Positions 31,340 through 43,570 of a DNA stretch of 64,000 bases are shown here, in pieces. Source of the stretch: Ctenosaura bakeri (taxonomy: Eukaryota > Chordata > Lepidosauria > Squamata > Iguanidae); NCBI GenBank assembly GCA_948474755.1, contig CAOLHI010001475.1, forward strand, positions 309,473-373,472, read 5' to 3'. Made by a program: the position numbers and the translations under genes. Position 1 is the stretch's first letter. Every line of letters begins with the position of its first letter. The notes under the pieces were generated by a model, which saw only the letters and a list, made by a program, of their open reading frames with translations, ran no database searches and was not told where the DNA came from.

Positions 31340-34300
31340 GATGGTGTATGATGTAGCAGGTGGTCTAGAAGAGAGGAAAGATCACAGCCCTTTAGCTGTT
31401 CGGTTCCAGCAGCTGCTTGCAGCAAATGGCAAAGTTAAGTCCTAAACAACAATTTCTATTATTCCAGAGCCATCAGTCTTGATTCCCATAGTCAGACAAT
31501 GGGTCCCCTGGGCTGAAGCATCCCCTTTCTGAGTGAGTACACTGGAAAATGGATCATCACAGTTATATAGAAGTCAACCAAACAGGAAATCAAAAAGCAC
31601 ATGTATGACCCATCTCTCATCTTAATAACTACAAAGCAGGTGGGTAAATAGAAAAGTTGCTCTTTTCTCAGACAAGTCTATGTCCTAGACTAAATTGAAA
31701 CTATCTAATCACAATCCTTTAAACACAAAATGGCCTACAAAACAAAGAAACTAATTAATCCTTTCAAGGCCCCTGAAAACTGTTAATGTTTCGCTATGGC
31801 TCTGACAAGGACTTCATAATCCATCTGCCTTGTGGCAGAAGCCATACCCATTAGAGATACTTAAAAACCTGCTCTAGATGGTATTGGGGGGCAAAATGGA
31901 GGGTTTCAGGCAAGTAGAGGATCACCCATCCTGATTTTGCCAGCAAAAGATTTTAGCTCATATGGACTGATGGGTCTTGGCCATAAGTATTTTCTTGAAA
32001 AGATATCAACAACTGATCATCTATGCAGCTGCACTGTAACATCTTCTCAGCTCATTAGCTCATGTACAATATCAGATTCTAACCACAGCAATTTTCTTAA
32101 AAATTTATTAAAAAAATGTCATCCATTCAGCTCCACTACAGTTTATTCTTCTTAGGTCAGGTTGATCAGAGCAGATGTGAGCTAGACAGAGCATACTAAG
32201 TTGCCTTGGCAAAATGATTTTCTTCACATAGCCAACACCATGATAATTCACCCAGCCCAGTTACAACAGTGAAGCAGACTGGAGTGAGTTGGATCGCAAA
32301 TAACTCCAGTCAGACCAAAAAAACTTACTTAAATTAATGTAACTTAATTAGTTACACCATATATATAGTTAGTTTCACCATATATCTAAGGCTTCCCCCA
32401 AGTAAGACTCCTACTGATCTCTGTGACTCTACTCTAAGTAAATCTGAATCCAATGACCAGCTGTTCGTATCTGAATTGTCCCAACCTGTCCATTTCCTAG
32501 CTCTGTAACGTTTGAATAATGTCACTTTAGTTCTTCATTTACTACAGTGCTAATTGTTAGAACTGCTGCTTTCATTCCAGAGCACATTCTAATTTGGATC
32601 CTTAATGACCTAGTGACTGTTTGATTTCTTTATCGCTACACTTGGGATGGGATAATAAATAATAATAATTTATTATTTATTGTTTATTGTGAGAGCTAGA
32701 TAGCCAACCCTTTCCCCTGCCACCCCACAGTAAACTATACAATGTGAATTAGAGGGGGGGGCAGGAGGAAAAAGAATGACATCAGAGAAAAAACTTATAT
32801 GGTTGCAAACTGAAGAGAGGGGGGTTATCTAACCAGAAGCAAGCAATGATATATAAATATTCACATGTAAACATTAACATCTCCCAATGTAGCCTCCAGA
32901 GAATGGGACTGCCATTCATTTCAGCAGTGCTTGGCATCCGGCAACTCTTATTTCAATAAGACCTAGAAGCCTAAGGAACATTAATCACGCTGTGAGTAAA
33001 AACTTCTCCCCTATTAGGTATGCACCGACTTCCACAAGAAATGTTCCACAGGCTAGCCTAAGGCTCTGGGTGAGCAGGTCCCTGTGATTACTTGATCACA
33101 GTAAGTCTCATTATGGATGTACATTTGGGGGAGGTGTTCCACAGCAGTACTCTCTAAATTCTTGGCTCCCACATGAAATGCCATCCTTCAAGTTAAGTAA
33201 GGCCTCCTGTTCAGATGATTTCATTTTTTTTGTGCTTGGTTGTTGATTAATGTCAGGGAAAGTGTATTGGTTTCTATGCCTCATTTTCAGATGCCCAAAA
33301 TTGTAAAGCTTGATTGCTTTCTTCTTCCAGTTGAGGAATTTGAAAAAGAGAAGAAGAAAGTCCCCAAGCAGAACAGATATTACCCTGCTGTGGCTGAACT
33401 AACCTGTACAAACATGTTAATAGGAAAATTATTTCTTTGAATTGAGGCAACAATTATGAAAGCACCAGCCATAGAAAGCCTGGGGTACGGTAACAACTGA
33501 TTATTCATCATCATCATTATATTTTCCAAGGAATTAAACTAACATAAATTCTATGTTTTGCCCTGAAATTTTGTTGAGCTAATTTCTATATTCATCTGCC
33601 TTTTGAAGAATGAATAGATAAGCATCCTTTATCTCAGTTTTCAATTTACTGGAGGAGTCACTTTCGGCAAAAAAAGAATATCTTTATTTTCATGGGCTTC
33701 AGCAAAACAGTGAAGAAGATAACTATCGGAAGACTGCGTAGGCCAGGAAGGAGTGGATGAATTCAGTGAGAACTCTCTTGCCACACCTGTTCAATATTTT
33801 ATGTATAGACTTTAATAATGAGACCAAACTACAGCCACACTTCTTCTATTTACATCCAATCTGCAATGCTAACAGTTTTAGAGCACTCTAGCCAACCATG
33901 AGGCTTCTGTGAAACCCAATTTTTATGTAGATTGGGGTGAGGTAACTCAGGTCTTCCATAAGAACCAGTATTCAACTATCCCCTTCTCACATGCCACACA
34001 TTTTCAGGGGCTGGAAAAAGTCTGCCTGCCCCTGTGATCCTTACTACACTGTGGTAACACCACCTTTCCTCATCCACTTTTCTTAGAATCAAGCTTGACA
34101 GGAATCTGAACTCCTTTTTATTTTATTCTGCTGGTCCACAGACTTGGTATAAGATAGAGAGGCTGGGCAATTTTGAGCCCTGAAGATGTTTTGTCCTATG
34201 AAAACTAACCTGTGGAAATGATTTTTCCTTGTATGCAAAGATAATATAGCCAAGTATTTACTACCTTACTTACACCTAATTTTTTAAAACTTCTATTTAT

Positions 34301-34784
34301 CAGGTTCACAAGGAGAAAGTTTGAAAAGATCCTTTGAGAAGCTAAATAAATTAAGCAGAATGTAAAATTGAGGAAATGCTCGTAGTGGGGAGAAGCAAGC
34401 AATATTAATATTTCAAAGAGAACATTTCCTTTTCAATAAAACTAATAGAAAATATTTCACAACAAGAAATCATTCCAAATCTGTTTGTGGAAAATTAATA
34501 GTGGCAAGCTGAATATGATTGTATTCACTTTTCTTTTCCTTTGAAGGTTTTTTCAGATGTCAGAGGCCAGCAAGAAGGCTAAAGTACAATTTGAAAATCA
34601 AGCTCTTTTGAAGTAGTGTCCTCGAACTGCTGAATTTGACAGAGGCTGATTAATAATCCCCTCTGTAAACTAGTTTGCATTTAAGGTTACCTGAGTGCGA
34701 GCTGAATGCAGTCTCAAGAACAAAAATGTACATCTCACCTGTTCCAGCAGTGGCTCAAGCTCTCTCCACATTTGAGGCAGAAGA
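31340..34784. other. Long unannotated stretch, possible conserved block at 34500-34770
   Basis: No gene or clear repeat was recognised over 3.4 kb apart from AT-rich words near 32650-32690 and short CAT repeats near 33508. The interval 34500-34770 contains GCTGATTAATAATCCCC and AGTTTGCATTTAAGG and looks repeat-poor. Short frames (for example 33240-33440) lack motifs. Confidence 0.4.
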
Positions 34785-36290
34785 GGATCATAAGAACATC
34801 GGAAGAGCAATGCTGAATCAGACCTAAGTCCTATCTAGTCCAACGTTCTTTGCATGCAGCGGTCAATTAGTTGAGTATGTGAAGCCCACCAGCAAGACAC
34901 AAGTGCAATAGCACCCTCCATTTTGTGTTTCCATTCACTGATTTACAGAGGCATATTTTCTCTGATATTGTAAGTGATTAATAGCCATCCTGACTAGTAC
35001 CCAGTGATGACCCTATTCTCCATGAACTTATCAAATATCCTTTCCAAGCCACCAATAACTACATCTTATGGGAGTGAATTCCACATTTTGAGTACGTATT
35101 ATGTGAAACACTTTTTACCTGTCCTGAATATCTCCATAGTTGGCTTCTATTCAGCTTTCTAGTATTTTGAGACAGAAAGAAAAGCTTTATCCTATCTACT
35201 TTCTCCATACTAGACACAATTGTGTACACTTCTAGCATGTGTCCCCTTACTTGCATTTAAAAAAAAAAGCTAAACAAATATGGACGTTGTAACCATTCAT
35301 CGTAAAGCAGATGCTTCAGTCTCTTGTTCATTCTGGTTGTTGTTCTCTGCATTTTTCTACCTCACAGCTGCTCATAACTGTTTTTTAACCAGCTTTTGAT
35401 CTATGAGAGAATTTCCTTTATCCCATGACTATTAAATTTGCTCAGCAGCCTTTGGTGTGGAACTTCATCAGATACCTTTTGGAAGCCTCAGCAGATAATG
35501 GCCTTTTCCGCATGGGAGAATTAAAATGGTGCAATGCGTCCTCCATGGAGGATGTCTGCACCTTGGAGCAGACTAGGAGTGGACTACTTACCGGAGATCT
35601 GCACCTCAGTCTGCTCTAAAATGACCCCAAGTGGTCCTCTAGTGTGTTTTTTAAAGACCGCAAAAAACAGGTCTTTATTTTCCTGGAACATGCCATTACG
35701 TTCCTGCTTCCTTGTGCAGATTCGCAGGCTCGCACCAATGCGAGTCTGCAATCTGCAGATGGCGGGCTTTAGGAGTGGTGAGCTTCGTGGTTGGTCAGGA
35801 TCCATGACCAACTGGAAGCCACAATTTTGGAAGCCGGAGCAGTGCGGATCTAAGACCATGCACTGCTCCGATTAACCCTGGACTGGACCGAGGAGCCAGA
35901 AGATCCAGTGAGTAACGGCACGGAGCAATTCCCTCGCCTCGTGCAGAAATGGCCAATGTCTACTGGATCACTCCTGTTCACATGTTAATTGGCAGTTTCA
36001 GAGTTCTCTCAGAGGCCTTCCATTTGCAGAAGCTAGGCTGACTGGTTTTCAACGGAGCTTGCATTTCTGTATGTATGTATCTTTAATAACATCTTCCACA
36101 GTTTCCTTGGAACAGGCTTTAAACTAACCAGCGGGCAATTTCCTGTATCTCCCTTAGATCCTTCTTTACGAATTGATATTACATTGGCCTCTCTCCAGGC
36201 CTCTGAGGGAGTAGCTTGTCTTAAGGACATATATATTTTAGTTAAAAGATTAGTAATTTCACTTTTGAGTTATTTTAGAACTCTTGGGTG
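34785..36290 (-). mobile_element. L3/CR1-clade LINE, interrupted by a MITE
   Basis: The left end carries the antisense 3' tail of L3-type elements (AAGAACATCGGAAGAGCAATG, GAATCAGACC, ATCTAGTCCAAC). Further in, antisense coding blocks appear: at the MITE junction the minus strand reads SDPVDI, the usual sequence before an FQKAFD-type reverse transcriptase segment. The element is continuous across MITE B5. Frames are degraded and it is inactive. The right limit is approximate. Confidence 0.75.
35500..35954 (+). mobile_element. Harbinger-like MITE (family B), copy 5
   Basis: GGCCTTTTCCGCATG...CGTGCAGAAATGGCC, flanked by AAT on both sides (35497-35499 and 35955-35957). Removing the element plus one AAT restores ...GCAGATAATGTCTACTGG..., which is continuous L3 LINE sequence, so both boundaries are confirmed by the host repeat. 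The central hairpin is partly degraded. Confidence 0.9.
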
Positions 36291-37184
36291 GGTACTCTGC
36301 TGATCTGTTTGTTTGTAATTTGTCAGCAAGGTCTTTCATTTCCTTTCTTGTCTTGCTTCATCTCTGTACTTTCCACGCCTGGAAACATTAATTTGGGCAT
36401 GGGTATTTTCTCTGTATCTTCAGCAGCGAAGACAAAGAGAAATGATTCAGCTTCTGAAAGAGGAGAATCTCTACCACCCATGCACCCATTTCTGAGCAAG
36501 GAGAAACACTACCATTGGTACCCAACTTTACTCTGCCTCTCTGGCCCTTGTCACCTTTCCTCATTTCACCTCACCTACTTTTATCACAATAGCTGTTGCC
36601 CTGTGTGGAAAGCAATGCTGGTCCCACAAGACTTCACAGAGACAATTAAATCTCAAGTGTGTGGCAAAACAGGCAATCTCCCAGGGCACTCTGTGCAAAA
36701 TACTTGATTCTAAGAACCTCTCCGCACCAGATATTTGGTTCTGGAGATCACTGGCTCTGAAGAGTATGGATTTCTGAACTGCTTTGTGGTCCTCCTGGGG
36801 CAACACAGCTTGGCATTCCTGGCATTGTGCTGCACAAGATTGGTGCCACATTCTGCCTAATGATAACTTTGAGTTGCTCACAATGGTGGTGGCAGTGGTG
36901 ATTTTTCCCTATGAGAAGTATTGTGGATGAAGCTACACATTACATTAATGGTATAGTGTTCTCACTTTGTTGTTTAATTAGCGATACCTCTGTATTCCTC
37001 AGTGAGTCATCCTTCCTTCCTTTTTTCTTCTTCTTTCCACTTCCTCCTCAAGTTTATTGTACAGCCTGAGTGCTCATCTCCTTCCTACTGGCATCAAGTC
37101 TCATTGAGTCAGTGCAAAGTCACTTACACATAATTAGCACAAAAAAACCCAGGACCACTAAAAGAGCATGCAGTGAGTCTCATA
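36291..37184. other. Unannotated stretch
   Basis: No recognised gene. The frames at 36288-36707 (139 codons, plus) and 36561-36881 (106 codons, minus) overlap each other and show no domain, so I do not call them. Confidence 0.45.
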
Positions 37185-37815
37185 GTGCTATTTTGAGAAA
37201 GACAATGCGAAGAGCAAAGGCATCACATGTGGAAACTAAGCTTCATAAGGAACAATTGAGGGAGGTGGGTATGTTTGATATGGAGAAGGGATAACTGAAT
37301 AGTGATGTTATAGTCATTAAAATATCTGAACAGCTGTCATAAGAACTGTGCTCCTTAAGCTGTTTGGTGTGTGTGTGTGGGGGGGGGTCAGCACCTTTTT
37401 CTCACTGTGCCAAAGAGCAGTAGCATATTTGTGTCCAGTGGCTACAAGTGTATCTTTCTTTCCTGGAAGCCTACCACATGACACCAGCTGATGACTCATG
37501 GACTAGTACTGCTTCAAGGACCAGCACTCTGAAAAGCACTGATATAGAAGATGGAATGAACTTGTTTTCTGTTCTTCTAGAGGATAGGACCTGGATGAGT
37601 AGATTCAAATCACAAAACAGAAAGCTCAGACAAAACATTCAAAAACTTCTGGATGATAAGAGCTTTTTGACAACAGAATAGACTACCTCTCCCTCTTCAT
37701 AGATTTCTAAAGAGGTCTGGATGGCCACCTTTCAGAATTATTTTAGCAATGGATTCCTGAACTAGCAAGGGGTTGCATTAAATGTCCCTGGGGCTCCCTT
37801 CTACCTCTGCGGTCC
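37185..37815 (+). mobile_element. CR1-related LINE 3' end, interrupted
   Basis: AGGAACAATTGAGGGAGGTGGG, GTATGTTTGATATGGAGAAGG and GATAGAAGATGGAATGAACTTG-type blocks, TTTTCTGTTCTTCTAGAGGA and TCCTATGATTCTTTT follow the order of the CR1 3' end. Between GAACAGCTGTCAT (about 37340) and GATATAGAAGATGG (about 37541) lies a foreign 200-bp unit of unknown type holding GTGTGTGTG and a G run. Confidence 0.6.
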
Positions 37816-39017
37816 TATGATTCTTTTATCATGACTTTTGAGCTGTGTTGTTACACCTAAAAACAGTTTGGAATAAACTTTCATTGGCCTGCCAGTGAGC
37901 CTTCCACCGTAAAAACTCTCCATGTGCTGCACGTTCACTTTATGTGAGGTCACACAGAATGTAACTATGGTAGTAACTACTCTTAGTCATGATATCTGTC
38001 ATTAAAAAAAGAAAATCATGGCTCTGTGCTAGGGCTGCCATATTATTTGGCCTGCTGGATCTTACATAGATTCCAGATGTATTTCCCCAGATTCTCCCCC
38101 AAAATCCATTTCCAAAAGCAACTGACCTGAAAGTAGTTTGTGTTCCTCTATCCAAATATATAACATTTACTATGAATATGTTTAAAAGAAGCTTTTTGGG
38201 GATGAACCAGAGCTAGAACCTGGATCGTCCAAGTCCAAAACCATTGCTCTAACTATTAGCCAATATGAATCATTATTTGCACCATTGTCTCTTCATGATA
38301 ACATCCTATTTTTTTTTTTTAAACACATGGTTCTGTGAGTGCAGCAGAGAAGAACTAATCTGCAGGCATAAACGTGTGTTAATTTTCTAATGTCTGTGTT
38401 AATGCATGCCCTGCTTTCTGGACAAGTATTTTAATGTATGTATTGGTTTTAATAACATTGGCTCTGCCAGACTGGGTACTTTGGTCATCATAATCCTTAT
38501 TTAGGACGTAGTGCAGGAAATCCATATTGTTTACTTCACTTTCACATTTTCTATTTGGCAATTGTCATTCGGCAACCTACCCCCTTGTTACTTCAGAAAA
38601 ATCATTGCTGGTGATTTCCCGGGGCCAGTCCCTCTGATGTTACTAAAATTTCAGGGAAGAAGCTTATTTCTCTTTGAATTTATTTTCTTCCTTCTCAGTA
38701 CATGTACAGAGCTCCATAACACTCTATCTGCACATACAAACAGCACACTTTAGAAGTCACAAAGAAGATAACCAAAGAAGTAGCTGGTTGTATAAAATAT
38801 GACAATATTTCTCTGGCTAGCATCACCTGCAGTCAGTGCTAGGAGAAAGAGATGACACCTGTTCACCTCTTTGCTGAATGCAAATTTAAAATATAAATAC
38901 TCTCTGCTTCTTCCTAGCTAATGGGCTACACACTGTCTACTCACCTGTCCCCAAACTATCTATGTATCTCTACCCACATCCAAAAGTGAAAAATTGTCTA
39001 AATTCAGATTCAAAATG
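37816..39017. other. Unannotated stretch
   Basis: A 70-bp segment at 38205-38275 read on the minus strand has GGCTAATAGTTAGAGCAATGG and GATCCAGGTTCTAGCTC, resembling A and B boxes of a decayed tRNA-derived SINE; confidence in that is low. Otherwise nothing recognised. Confidence 0.4.
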
Positions 39018-39195
39018 AATGGTTTGAGCATTAAACTACCACCCTAGAGACCAGGGTTCTATTCCCCGCTTTGTCATGGAAACCCACCGGATGACCTTAG
39101 ACCCATCTCATTCTCTCAGTCTCAGAAAACCTTGTGATAGGTCCACCTTAGGGTCACCACAAGTCAGAAACGACTTGAAGACACACAGCAACAAT
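39018..39195 (+). mobile_element. Sauria-type SINE, internally deleted
   Basis: GACCAGGGTTCTATTCCCC (B box region), CATGGAAACCCACCGGATGACC, CTCAGTCTCAG, then the tail GGGTCACCACAAGTCAGAAACG and ACTTGAAGACACACAGCAACA. The GGAAGGCAATGGCAAACC segment of the consensus-like copies is missing between CTCAG and AAAACC. Confidence 0.75.
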
Positions 39196-40309
39196 AGTGC
39201 ACTTTTCCACCCATTTACCTTTCCTGCAACACAACAATCTTCATCCACGTCAAGTTGAAAGCAGACAATTTGCACTCATGTTACTTTTTCTTCTTCTTTG
39301 GACTGTTTAAGTAGTCACAACTTCTTATTAATCTCTTACTACCCAAGTATAGCATTTTATTTACAGATTTTTTTCTTGCATATGTCTTCCTGTTGATTTT
39401 GTTCTACTGTAGCTAGATTTCCCCTCTGTGCAGTGGCATTTTCCCCTTTTCTTTAATTATGCTCTGTTGTCGTTCTTTCTTGGTCCACATTCTATTTATT
39501 TTTTTTCTTCATTTTCTTCATTCCCTTCACTTTGAAAAAAAACTGCTGGCAGAATTATATAGTATTTGCAGTACATTCAGGATAGTCATGCTTCCTTCTT
39601 CTTCTTTTTTTTTTAAAAAGTCTTTCTGAGAACAGACCATCAAAGCACAATATTTTGTTTGAAGTTGCCCTCTTTCTGAACAATTGTTCAGTCCAAGTCT
39701 ACTTTTGAAAAGAACCACAATAAGAACAGGATCCCTCAGACCTTGGGGGCTGGCTTCCACAGTAGAGAGCAGCACCAACCACTGTGTGTGGCTAGTGCTG
39801 CTTTTCACTGAGGACAGGCACTGGAGACAACAGTAGGGGCTGGTGGCTTCCATGTCAGTGGTAAGGTGAATCCTCACTTAGTTTTAGTTTGAACTTTAAA
39901 GAAGACGCAGAAAGGTTCATCACTTTAAATAACAACTTTACAGGTCAGAATAGAACTCAGAGTAGATTCATCATCACAATGATAGGGGTGCAACAAACTG
40001 TCACCAAGGGACAACCAGGGAAGTAAAAATGCAAGGGAGGCAAGGTGATGTAAGTGGGAGGGAAACGGTCAAGCTTTGGAATGACGTGAAATGACAGAAG
40101 GGAGATGAAGTGGCTGAATGGGATGGTGGTGGAAATGAGGTGGGTTTGGGGTAGGTGAGACAAAAAAAGAAGCCAGATGGAAAGATTTTTACAGTGATGT
40201 AGTGGTAGCAGAGGTACTTCTTGTCTAAGGAATGTGACTGTCTGCTAATTAGGAACAAGCAATTTTAGCAATCTTAGAAAGTGTTCTCAGGAACTTTTTT
40301 AGAGAGTGA
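39196..40309. other. Unannotated stretch
   Basis: No gene recognised. A 116-codon minus frame (39527-39877) has no motif. Confidence 0.45.
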
Positions 40310-40700
40310 AATTTTTGAAGACTGTTCACAGTTTAGGACTTATTGTCACCCAAATTTGCGCATGATTTTTTTTCACAGAAAGCATCTTCTGTATGGGGAA
40401 ATAATAACTCTGCATGAGAAATTAATTTCCATTCAGAAAATGTTGTCTCATGTGCAAAACAAACACATTGAAATTTTATACAGAATAGTTTCAAACTACA
40501 CCAATTCCTGTGCAAGAAACAGCAGAAACTATTGTTTCCCATACAGAAAAATCAATTTCCTACACATAAAAGGTTATTTTCTTTGCAGAACAACCCCGTA
40601 CAAATTACAAAATAAGATCAACACTCCAAAAATTCTTGACAGCCAAGATTCTTCTTGTCAGAATTCCTCAACACTCAAGAAACACATTTTTCACCATTCC
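40310..40700. repeat. Unclassified repeat family H, inverted pair
   Basis: The left half (40310-40545) read on the minus strand has TGCGCAAATTTGGGTGACAATAAGTCCTAAACTGTGAACAG in pieces (for example AATAAGTCCTAAACTGTGAA), matching 50660-50690. The right half (40540-40700, plus) has TTATTTTCTTTGCAGAACAACC matching 51090-51110. The two halves point away from each other. The 151-codon frame at 40281-40736 runs through both and is not credible as a gene. Confidence 0.45.
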
Positions 40701-42041
40701 CCCCCCCTTTTTTTTTTCAAAAAAGAACATATTTAAAAAAAGAACATATTCTTTCTAGGAGAATATTCTTTCTAGGAGAGCCTGGACCACCACTGCCAGA
40801 AGTAAAAAGTGACATTGAAAAATTCACTTCTGCCACATTGAAATGTTTCCTCTTGTAATGGGGTATCTTGGTGGAATATTAGCAATATTAACTTTTGTAA
40901 TTTAGGTTTCTAATTTTTAGATGGTTAATCTCTGGGGGAGCTGCAATGGATAACATTATGAAAATCTTAAAAATTGGTGAATATTATTTTATAGTTCAAG
41001 AAAGGCCCACTATACTATAAAGAGATTAAATTTAGTAACTGATGGAATAGCTGTTTTATCAATCAGCATAGAACCAGTAACGGTTCTTAAGTTACTAAAG
41101 AAATGGCAAATCTTGAAATAATAAAGTTTCACATAAGGTAGGAATTTATTCAAGCAACACAGCGGACATGAAATCAAGCACTGAATGAGCCACTAAAGAG
41201 TTGAGATGTAATGGTACATGAAAGGCTAACTAGCCTTTTTTAAAAACTTTCAACTTATAAATATGATTCTTAGTGTAGACTATTTTGAAAAGTATCCAGG
41301 TATTACTGATCCATTCTTCAAGCCAAGTAAATCCATGATGTCCAGGAAGCAAGAAGATAGTGTTGGCCACTCTTTAAGAAAACATTCTCTGTGCTGGTGC
41401 CCTCTTATGTGGCTGCTTTTGGACTGCAGGTCCCCAAACCCAAAGCAAGCATGTGTACTGGTTAGAGAGGAGACGGATTATAGTCTAGAATATAAATTCT
41501 AGAGGGGCTTGCTATAGCAGCCTGAAAACTGATATTCACCAGTTGTCATTCCACTCAGAACTTGGGAAGCTGCAGATCAGAAGATATATCCACCTAGGGG
41601 AGGACTGTCATTTCTAAAAGGCAATGACCTTTTAGTACCTTTTAGTATCTCAGGCGGAGAAAGGACTTTCTGTTCAGAAGGTGGTTCAGCCTTTTAGATC
41701 AAGGATGAGCTACCAAAGCTAGTGAGCCACGTTACCCCATCAAGACTTACCCCCAAAAGGTGGGTCTCCAGCCCCTGAAAAAAAATGCCTTGTAATGCCC
41801 CCAGATGCTCTCTGGGACAATGTAGCAATTTTGCTATGTGTCTTTTGGTAAATGCTGAACCATTTTAGGCCCAGGAGCAGCCTTTTTTTTTTTTTTTTAC
41901 AACAGGAAGTGAGTGGAAGCAATTTCCTGTCTAGTTCCTGTTTATAAAAAGACCTCTCCTGTGCCTAAATTACCCCAGAGGAATCCACAAAACATGGCAA
42001 AATACCCCTCCTCCCAATAATCTCAGAGAGAATTGGGAGGC
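40701..42041. other. Unannotated stretch
   Basis: Nothing recognised apart from homopolymers (C/T run at 40698-40718, T run at 41883-41899) and a duplicated ATTCTTTCTAGGAGA at about 40748-40778. Confidence 0.5.
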
Positions 42042-42206
42042 AAAGAAAAATTTTGGAGTTTTTTTCACACTGTAGGGCAACAAAAAGATGTCACAAAAAT
42101 ATATGGATACAACTATAATCTAAGACAGGTGTGAGTTGTATCCATATATTTTTGTGACATCTTTTTGTTGCCCTACAGTGTGAAAAAAACTCCAAAATTT
42201 TTCTTT
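42042..42206. repeat. Perfect 73-bp inverted repeat with 19-bp spacer
   Basis: Arm 1 is 42042-42114, spacer 42115-42133, arm 2 42134-42206. Every base of arm 2 is the reverse complement of arm 1 (checked base by base). The arms start AAAGAAAAATTTTGGAG and end ATATGGATACAACT; the 7-base T run is matched by a 7-base A run. No flanking target duplication or transposon-like ends are visible. The perfect identity implies either a very recent event (fold-back template switching, palindromic duplication) or a sequencing/assembly artefact. Transcribed, it would form a long hairpin, but no promoter is visible. Confidence 0.95.
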
Positions 42207-42299
42207 CTTTCTATGAATCATTCTGCAAGCCAAGGATGTGCAACAGCAGTTACTGACTTGTCTCTTATTCTTTTGAATGTATTATCACAATAGCTGATA

Positions 42300-42318
42300 T
42301 TGTTGTTGTTGTTGTTGT
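42300..42318 (+). repeat. (TGT)n microsatellite
   Basis: Six or more TGT units, followed by degenerate GCT units and an antisense tail-like segment ATTTTATATCCTGTTCCC. Confidence 0.85.
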
Positions 42319-42390
42319 TATTATATTGTTGCTGCTGCTGTTATTTTATATCCTGTTCCCGCTTTCCCTCCACACAACTTGCAGATAAAA

Positions 42391-43084
42391 ACACATTTTG
42401 TAAAAACATATAGAAAATTATTGTTAAAATGAAATTAATCTCAGCTCACCAATAGGAAAACAATAAACAGGAAACCAGTTTAATCTGCTGTGGAAAAGTA
42501 GGACTCACTGAAGGTGCTGCCTTGCCTGCTCACACCTCCCTGGATAGATTAGTGAATGAGGGCCAGTTCCTGGACTTCATTAAAGCCTCTGCAGGGAGGC
42601 CTATAAATGGCCCTGGGAGGAAAAAATTGTAAGATTGTAGAGGTGAAGTAGGTTGTACAGAGGCAGCTGATACAAAGGTGCATATCTCAATCACTTTCTC
42701 TTTGTTGGTTTAGTTGTGCTTTCACTTTCTACCTGAGACTATAACTCTGAACATATCTTGCCTTTGCAGTTTTTCCCCATGCATTTGTTTACTGTTGGTT
42801 TGCTAAGGGTACCATCCTGCAGCCACTTTCATCCTAGGAGAATATCTTCCAATTACCAGTTTATGGCAAAGGTGCTCAGCTTCTATCTGTGGACCTCATC
42901 CAGCTTACCAGCAATCTCAAAAAGACACATCCAATAGCTACTTGTGCCCATGGCATAAGTCAAGTTAGCTACCTATTATCTTTTAACTATTAAATAAAAG
43001 CTATTATCCCAAGGTGCATAGCCCTAGTATGGTTGAAAAGTAACGGGAAATGATTTACAGCATCAGTACAAAATTATCCCCGGA
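42391..43084. other. Unannotated stretch
   Basis: No recognised gene or repeat. Confidence 0.5.
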
Positions 43085-43570
43085 ACCACTGCGCTCTGGA
43101 CAAACAGTGTCTCAGAGGCAAGCATAAACATAGCAGATCTTCCAAACTGCAAAAAGAATGTGCAGCAGAGTACAACTATAGCATCAGCTCTGACCCCTCT
43201 ACCCACTGGTTAGTAAACTCACAGACACAGAGTTTGTCATCCAAAATACCTGGAGGCTTTAATCTTCACAGTTGCAGTATATACATCTATACACAGGATA
43301 CACAGATCCACAGGCAGAGATTCAGCGTCAGACAGAGATTTGGAGTCAGAGAGAGCAAGCATCCCCGCTCTTTTTTTATACACACCTGCTCACAGGTCAT
43401 CAGTCAGGGCCATTAGCTGATGCAAACCCTTGCCATGATTTCACTATCATGACTCAGCCCTTTACTCCATGTCTCCTAGAGAATGTGTCATAACTTGCCC
43501 AGTCATTCCTCAGGTGTTCCACATGCTCATCAAATATATTTTCAACTGGGGCAAATGTCACCACATTTTT
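43085..43570 (-). mobile_element. LTR-like fragment
   Basis: On the minus strand: a promoter-like GTGTATAAAAAAAGAGC near 43363-43382, then about 110 bp further AGATTAAAGCC (variant polyadenylation signal ATTAAA), then ACTCTGTGTCTGTGAGTTTAC. This TATA-then-signal order is LTR-like. A possible 5' end TGTGGTGACATTTG lies at about 43557-43570. A matching 3' end and target duplication were not found, so this is tentative. Confidence 0.4.

Noticed and set aside
36288..36881. Overlapping 139- and 106-codon frames on opposite strands
   Set aside because: Neither has a motif, and antisense overlap of this kind is common by chance.
40281..40736. 151-codon open frame, the second longest in the window
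   Set aside because: It runs through two oppositely oriented copies of repeat family H and has no domain, signal or splice context.
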